64,000 bases of DNA from Cellulomonas fimi ATCC 484. GTDB lineage: Bacteria > Actinomycetota > Actinomycetes > Actinomycetales > Cellulomonadaceae. Each line of letters begins with the position of its first letter. The stretch's first letter is position 1. The stretch is from NCBI RefSeq assembly GCF_000212695.1, contig NC_015514.1, positions 1,612,001 to 1,676,000 of the forward strand, given 5' to 3'. Below, piece after piece: positions 59,400-64,000 of the stretch. The translations under genes and the position numbers were made by a program. Below the pieces are notes generated by a model. It was not told the DNA's origin and searched no databases. It was given only the letters and a program-made list of their open reading frames with translations.

Positions 59400-62258
59400 G
59401 TGGCCAAGGTCCGCGTCTACGAGCTCGCCAAGGAGCTCGGAGTCGACAGCAAGACCCTCATGACCAAGCTGAACGAGCTCGGTGAGTTCGTCCGCTCGGC
59501 GAGCTCGACGATCGAGCCGCCCGTCGTGCGCAAGCTGCGCGACACCTACCCCGCCGGCGGTGGCGCCGCCCCGTCGGCCGCCCGCCCTGCGCGCCCGGCT
59601 CCTGCCGCGCCCGCTCCGGCGGCGCCGTCCGCTCCCGCCGCCCCGGCTCCGGCCGTGGCAGCGGCCCCCGCGCCGGCCGCGCCCGCACCGGCGGCTCCCG
59701 CCCCGGCTCCGGCCGCTCCGGCACCCGCACGTCCCGCGCCGGCCCCGGCCGCGCGTCCCGCCGCCTCGGCGGCTCCCGCCCCGGCTCCCGCGAGCCGTCC
59801 GGCTGCCGGCCAGTCGCGCCCCGGCGGCGCGCCGACGCCCGGCGCACGTCCCGCGCCGCGCCCCGCGGCGCGTCCCGGCAACAACCCGTTCGCGCCCTCG
59901 CAGGGCATGCCCCGTCAGGGCGGCGAGCGTCCGTCCGGTGGCGGTCCCCGTCCCGGTGGTCCGCGTCCGGGCAACAACCCGTTCGCGCCCTCGCAGGGCA
60001 TGCCGCGCCCCGGCGACCGTCGTCCCGAGGCCCCCGCGGCCGCGGCGGGCGACCGTCCCGGTGGTCCGCGTCCGGGCGGTCCGCGTCCCGGCGGGCCGCG
60101 CCCGAACCCCGGAATGATGCCGGGCCGCACGTCCAGCGGCGTCGGTCGCCCCGGTGAGCGCCCGGCCGGTGCCGGTCGTCCCGGCGGTGGCGGCGGCGGT
60201 GGCCGTGGCGGCTTCGGCGGTCGTCCCGGCGGCGGTGGCGGTGCGCCCGGTGCCGGTGGCGGCGGCGGGTTCGCCGGTCGTCCCGGTGGCGGTGGTCGTC
60301 CCGGCGGTGCCGGTCGCGGCTCCACGCAGGGTGCGTTCGGTCGCGCCGGTGGTCGCCCGGTCCGTGGGCGCAAGTCGAAGCGGGCGAAGCGTCAGGAGTT
60401 CGAGGCCATGCAGGCCCCGTCGCTCGGTGGCGTCAGCGTCCCGCGCGGCAACGGCTCCACGGTCATCCGGCTGCGGCACGGCTCGTCGCTGAACGACTTC
60501 GCGGACAAGATCGACGCGAACCCGGCGGCGCTCGTCACGGTGCTGTTCCACCTGGGTGAGATGGCGACCGCGACGCAGTCGCTCGACGAGGACACGTTCG
60601 GCACGCTCGCGGCGGAGCTCGGCTACGTCGTCGAGATGGTCTCGGCCGAGGAGGAGGACCGCGAGCTGCTCGGGTCGTTCGACATCGACCTGGACGCCGA
60701 GCTCGAGGCCGAGGGCGACGACGAGCTGCGGGCCCGCCCGCCGGTCGTGACCGTCATGGGTCACGTCGACCACGGCAAGACCAAGCTCCTCGACGCGATC
60801 CGGTCCACGGATGTGGTGGCCGGCGAGGCCGGTGGGATCACGCAGCACATCGGTGCCTACCAGGTCACCAAGCAGCACGAGGGCAACGACCGCCCGATCA
60901 CGTTCATCGACACCCCGGGTCACGAGGCGTTCACCGCCATGCGTGCCCGTGGTGCGCAGGTCACCGACATCGCGATCCTCGTGGTCGCGGCGGACGACGG
61001 CGTGATGCCCCAGACGATCGAGGCGCTCAACCACGCGCAGGCCGCCAACGTGCCGATCGTGGTCGCGGTGAACAAGGTGGACAAGGAGGGGGCCAACCCC
61101 GCCAAGATCCGCCAGCAGCTCACCGAGTACAACCTCGTGGCCGAGGAGTACGGCGGCGACACCATGTTCGTCGACGTCTCGGCGAAGCAGAACATGGGCA
61201 TCGACGAGCTCCTCGAGGCCGTGCTCCTCACGGCCGACGCCTCGCTCGACCTGCGGGCCAACCCCGACAAGGACGCGCGCGGTGTCGCGATCGAGGCGAA
61301 CCTCGACAAGGGTCGTGGCTCCGTCGCGACCGTCCTGGTCCAGTCGGGCACGCTGCACGTCGGGGACGCGATCGTCGCCGGCACGGCCCACGGCCGCGTG
61401 CGTGCGATGTTCGACGAGCACGGCAACGCGCTCACCGAGGCGGGCCCCGCCCGTCCGGTGCAGGTGCTCGGCCTCGCGTCGGTGCCGAGCGCGGGCGACA
61501 CGTTCCTCGTGGCGCCCGACGAGCGCACCGCCCGGCAGATCGCCGAGAAGCGCGAGGCCGCCGAGCGCGCCGCCCTCCTGGCCAAGCGCCGCAAGCGCAT
61601 CAGCCTCGAGGACTTCACGCAGGCGCTCGCCCAGGGCAAGGTCGAGACGCTCAACCTGGTCATCAAGGGTGACGTGTCGGGTGCCGTCGAGGCGCTCGAG
61701 GACGCGCTGCTCAAGATCGACGTGGGCGACGAGGTCGACCTGCGGGTCATCCACCGCGGTGTCGGTGCGATCACGCAGAACGACGTCAACCTGGCCACGG
61801 TCGACTCCGCGATCATCATCGGCTTCAACGTGAAGTTCGCGGAGCGGGTCGAGGAGCTGGCGGACCGTGAGGGCGTCGACGTGCGCTTCTACTCGGTCAT
61901 CTACCAGGCGATCGACGACGTCGAGGCTGCGCTCAAGGGCATGCTCAAGCCGGAGTACGAGGAGGTCCAGCTCGGCTCTGCGGAGATCCGCGAGATCTTC
62001 CGCTCGTCGAAGTTCGGCAACATCGCCGGCTCGATCGTCCGCTCGGGCGAGATCCGACGGAACTCCAAGGCCCGCGTGCTGCGCGGCGGCAAGGTCATCG
62101 GGGACAACCTCACGATCGAGTCGCTCAAGCGGTTCAAGGACGACGCGACCGAGGTCCGCGAGGGCTACGAGTGCGGTATCGGTCTCGGGTCGTTCAACGA
62201 CCTGCAGGTCGAGGACGTCATCGAGACCTGGGAGCTGCGCGAGAAGCCTCGCTCCTGA
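59400..62258 (+). CDS. infB: Translation initiation factor IF-2
   Basis: IF2 brings initiator tRNA to the 30S subunit and promotes subunit joining. The 952-residue protein has an IF2-N domain (residues 3-46), an Ala/Pro-rich linker (50-160), a Gly/Arg/Pro-rich linker with two copies of [13 protein letters not shown] (residues 160 and 191) and RGG-like runs to about 325, a second IF2-N domain, then the GTPase (G1 GHVDHGKTK near residue 455, [13 protein letters not shown]) and domains II-IV. GTG 59400 follows AGGAGAG. A chain of mini-ORFs upstream may tune its translation. Confidence 0.97.
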   Translation: MAKVRVYELAKELGVDSKTLMTKLNELGEFVRSASSTIEPPVVRKLRDTYPAGGGAAPSAARPARPAPAAPAPAAPSAPAAPAPAVAAAPAPAAPAPAAPAPAPAAPAPARPAPAPAARPAASAAPAPAPASRPAAGQSRPGGAPTPGARPAPRPAARPGNNPFAPSQGMPRQGGERPSGGGPRPGGPRPGNNPFAPSQGMPRPGDRRPEAPAAAAGDRPGGPRPGGPRPGGPRPNPGMMPGRTSSGVGRPGERPAGAGRPGGGGGGGRGGFGGRPGGGGGAPGAGGGGGFAGRPGGGGRPGGAGRGSTQGAFGRAGGRPVRGRKSKRAKRQEFEAMQAPSLGGVSVPRGNGSTVIRLRHGSSLNDFADKIDANPAALVTVLFHLGEMATATQSLDEDTFGTLAAELGYVVEMVSAEEEDRELLGSFDIDLDAELEAEGDDELRARPPVVTVMGHVDHGKTKLLDAIRSTDVVAGEAGGITQHIGAYQVTKQHEGNDRPITFIDTPGHEAFTAMRARGAQVTDIAILVVAADDGVMPQTIEALNHAQAANVPIVVAVNKVDKEGANPAKIRQQLTEYNLVAEEYGGDTMFVDVSAKQNMGIDELLEAVLLTADASLDLRANPDKDARGVAIEANLDKGRGSVATVLVQSGTLHVGDAIVAGTAHGRVRAMFDEHGNALTEAGPARPVQVLGLASVPSAGDTFLVAPDERTARQIAEKREAAERAALLAKRRKRISLEDFTQALAQGKVETLNLVIKGDVSGAVEALEDALLKIDVGDEVDLRVIHRGVGAITQNDVNLATVDSAIIIGFNVKFAERVEELADREGVDVRFYSVIYQAIDDVEAALKGMLKPEYEEVQLGSAEIREIFRSSKFGNIAGSIVRSGEIRRNSKARVLRGGKVIGDNLTIESLKRFKDDATEVREGYECGIGLGSFNDLQVEDVIETWELREKPRS

Positions 62259-62273
62259 TCGTTCGTAGCGGCC

Positions 62274-62365
62274 GGGCTCGGTGCCCGTCCGCGGCCTACC
62301 GGCCGGTCGTCCCTCGGGACGACCGGCCGCCGGACCCACCACGGCCGCGGACGGGCGCCGAGCCC
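62274..62365 (+). other. Two-tier inverted repeat between infB and rbfA
   Basis: Outer arms 62274-62296 and 62343-62365 pair over 23 bases with a single T-G pair. Within the loop a second perfect 13-base-pair stem (62301-62313 with 62316-62328) stands next to the outer stem. It follows the infB stop by 15 bases and leaves 57 bases to the rbfA start. It could terminate infB transcripts or act as a processing or regulatory structure. Confidence 0.85.
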
Positions 62366-62422
62366 TCCGTTCGTCCCCGTGCGAGGCTTCTCGCTGGTGG
62401 GGGCTGAGAGAAAGGAAGTGCC

Positions 62423-62875
62423 ATGGCGGACACCGCACGGGCCAGGAAGCTGGCGGAGCGGATCCAGCAGGTCGTCGCCCAGATGCTCGACACCCGCATC
62501 AAGGACCCGCGGCTCGGCTTCGTCACGGTCACGGACGTGCGCGTGACGGGCGACCTGCAGCACGCCGACGTCTTCTACACCGTGTACGGCGACGACGAGG
62601 CGCGCGAGGGCAGCGCGAAGGCCCTCGAGAGCGCCAAGGGCATCATCCGCTCGGAGGTCGGCAAGCAGACCGGCATCCGGCTGACGCCGACGCTGGCGTT
62701 CCACCTGGACGCGGTCCCGGAGACGGCGGCGCACCTCGACGCGGCGCTGATCGAGGCGGCGCGTCGGGACGCCGAGGTCGCGGCGCTGGCCGCGGCGGCG
62801 TCCTACGCCGGGGAGGCGGACCCGTACCGCCGGCCCGCGGACGACGAGGACGACGAGACGGACGCGCGGGCCTGA
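62423..62875 (+). CDS. rbfA: Ribosome-binding factor A
   Basis: RbfA binds the 30S subunit near the 5' helix of 16S rRNA during late maturation. The 150-residue protein has the KH-like core [38 protein letters not shown] in the usual order and an acidic tail ([11 protein letters not shown]). ATG 62423 follows AAGGAAG. truB, often next, is absent here. Confidence 0.96.
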   Translation: MADTARARKLAERIQQVVAQMLDTRIKDPRLGFVTVTDVRVTGDLQHADVFYTVYGDDEAREGSAKALESAKGIIRSEVGKQTGIRLTPTLAFHLDAVPETAAHLDAALIEAARRDAEVAALAAAASYAGEADPYRRPADDEDDETDARA

Positions 62876-62892
62876 GGCGCCGCGCCACCACG

Positions 62893-62935
62893 CACGACGA
62901 GCCCCGCACCGAGGACCGGTGCGGGGCTCGTCGTG
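62893..62935. terminator. Bidirectional terminator, rbfA / MFS gene
   Basis: A perfect 19-base-pair stem (62893-62911 with 62917-62935) around a five-base loop lies between the two convergent genes. Confidence 0.85.
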
Positions 62936-62992
62936 TCCCGGCCGCCCGCCCGCGGGCAGCGACGGGCGGGCGGCCGAGGTAGGGACTGGCGC

Positions 62993-64000
62993 TCAGTGCA
63001 GGGCGACCGCCTGGCCCCGACCGGTCGCGCGCGGCATGAGGAGCGCGAGCAGCGCGCCGGCGCCCACGATCGCGGCCGCCGCGAGCATGGCGGGCTGCAG
63101 CCCGGCGGTGTAGCCCGTCGGGCTGAGGGTGCCGTCGGCGGCGGTGAACACCGCGACGAGGACCGCGACGCCGAGCGCGCCGCCGAGCTCGCGGACGGTC
63201 GCGTTGACCGAGCTGGCCGTGCCGTGGTCGTCGGCGCCCATGTCGGCCAGGACGGCCGTGGCGCTGGGCGCGAAGGTCAGACCCATGCCGATCCCGGCGA
63301 GCGCGAGCCCCGGCACGAGGTCGGCGTAGACGACGTCGCCGCCGACGAGCGCGCCCTGCCAGGCCAGGCCGAGCGCCTGCAGCGCCAGCCCTGCGGTGAG
63401 CAGCGGGCGTACGCCGACGCGGGGTGCGAGCGCACCGGCGATCGGGGCGACGAGCATGGGTGCGGCCGTCCAGGGCAGCGTGCGGACGCCCGCCTCGAGC
63501 GGGGAGTAGCCGAGCCCGACCTGCAGGTACTGCGACAGCAGGAACACGATGCCGAAGACGCCGACGGAGAACAGCAGCGCCGTGGCGTTGGCGACGCCGA
63601 ACGAGCGCACGCGGAACAGCCGCAGCGGGACGAGCGGGTGGGCGGTGCGGTTCTCCCGCACGAGGAACGCCGCGAGCAGCAGGGTGCCGAGCAGGAGCCC
63701 GCCGACGACGCGCGTCGAGGCCCAGCCGTCGTCGTTGCCGCGCACGATCGCCCACACGGTCGACAGGACGCCGGTGCCCGCCAGGGCGAGGCCGACGAGG
63801 TCGAGCGGCTGGCGGTGCCCGTGCGACTCGGGCAGCGCGCGGCGCACGAGCGGGATCGCGACGACGGCGACGGGGACGTTGATCCAGAAGATCGCCTGCC
63901 AGGCGATGCCGTCGACGACGGCTCCGCCGATGACGGGCCCGAGCGCGACGCCGAGCCCGGAGACGGCGCCCCAGACGCCGATCGCCATGGCGCGCCGCGC
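62993..64000 (-). CDS. MFS transporter (DHA2-like), C-terminal part, cut by window edge
   Basis: This is the C-terminal 336 codons of a gene that starts beyond the right edge. An ATG at 63988 is in frame, but the preceding codons (ARRA) and the motif-like GVWGAVSGLGVALGPVIGG show that it is internal: this is the helix 5 region with motif C of 14-helix drug exporters. About nine more helices follow. WVNVP-type sequence appears as FWINVPVAV. Substrate unknown; drug or metabolite export is likely. No regulator is visible on this side. Confidence 0.88.
   Translation of the reverse strand, partial: ARRAMAIGVWGAVSGLGVALGPVIGGAVVDGIAWQAIFWINVPVAVVAIPLVRRALPESHGHRQPLDLVGLALAGTGVLSTVWAIVRGNDDGWASTRVVGGLLLGTLLLAAFLVRENRTAHPLVPLRLFRVRSFGVANATALLFSVGVFGIVFLLSQYLQVGLGYSPLEAGVRTLPWTAAPMLVAPIAGALAPRVGVRPLLTAGLALQALGLAWQGALVGGDVVYADLVPGLALAGIGMGLTFAPSATAVLADMGADDHGTASSVNATVRELGGALGVAVLVAVFTAADGTLSPTGYTAGLQPAMLAAAAIVGAGALLALLMPRATGRGQAVALH

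Noticed and set aside
63988..64000. Complete MFS gene starting at the ATG 63988
   Set aside because: The N-terminal helices and motif A would be missing, and reading continues openly to the window edge, so the gene is cut by the window.

Overview
The window is high-GC DNA with heavily GC-biased third codon positions, many GTG starts and many four-base start/stop overlaps. The gene order is that of an actinobacterial chromosome: ileS-folC, smc-ftsY-amtB-glnB-glnD-ffh, rpsP-rimM-trmD-rplS-lepB-rnhB-comM-dprA-sigma-rpsB-tsf-pyrH-frr-cdsA-rlmN-dxr-rseP-ispG, then proS and rimP-nusA-infB-rbfA. A GH9 beta-glycanase and a secreted GH43 arabinanase at the left end, with a T-box in front of ileS, point to a plant-polysaccharide-degrading member of the Micrococcales such as Cellulomonas or a close relative. 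That placement is inference from content.

Layout. Bases 1-4976 are accessory: the 3' end of an acyl-CoA-ligase-like gene, a frameshifted GH9 gene, and a secreted GH43 arabinanase with a LamG module behind two operator-like palindromes. Bases 5100-10010 hold the ileS T-box leader, ileS and folC. Bases 10010-15354 look like an inserted block: dhaKLM (PTS-driven dihydroxyacetone kinase) and a TetR/drug-exporter pair, which separate folC from its usual partners DUF4233 and ndk (15364-16287). Next come smc, ftsY, the nitrogen genes amtB-glnB-glnD and ffh. An amidohydrolase and a convergent M16-type protease (26989-29761) precede the ribosome, secretion and DNA-uptake run rpsP to dprA. A WhiG/FliA-type sigma factor, an M23-like protein and the rpsB-tsf-pyrH-frr-cdsA-rlmN cluster follow. 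The isoprenoid genes dxr and ispG flank a flavin oxidoreductase and the site-2 protease. proS, a repeat-containing lipoprotein, rimP-nusA-ylxR-infB and rbfA come next, and the right edge is cut inside an MFS transporter.

The core genes serve translation (ileS, proS, rpsP, rplS, rpsB, tsf, frr, infB, rbfA, rimM, rimP, trmD, rlmN), co-translational targeting and secretion (ffh, ftsY, lepB, rseP), chromosome maintenance (smc, rnhB, dprA, comM, Fpg) and ammonium sensing (amtB-glnB-glnD). About thirteen genes have a -10-like hexamer (xAnnnT) ending 6-8 bases before the start codon, the layout expected of leaderless mRNAs. Others have long structured leaders (ileS T-box; rplS; rpsB; infB).

The most unusual signal is just upstream of infB. 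Four mini-ORFs of four to five codons (59301-59357) each overlap the next by ATGA, are built on a 14-base repeat, and differ between copies partly by synonymous changes. They look like a translational relay in front of the initiation factor 2 gene. Other notable points are a two-tier inverted repeat between infB and rbfA, a GlnD without its glutamine-sensing ACT domains, twin palindromes over a leaderless tetR-type gene, and a single-base frameshift in the GH9 gene. No tRNA, rRNA, CRISPR array, insertion sequence or phage gene was seen.
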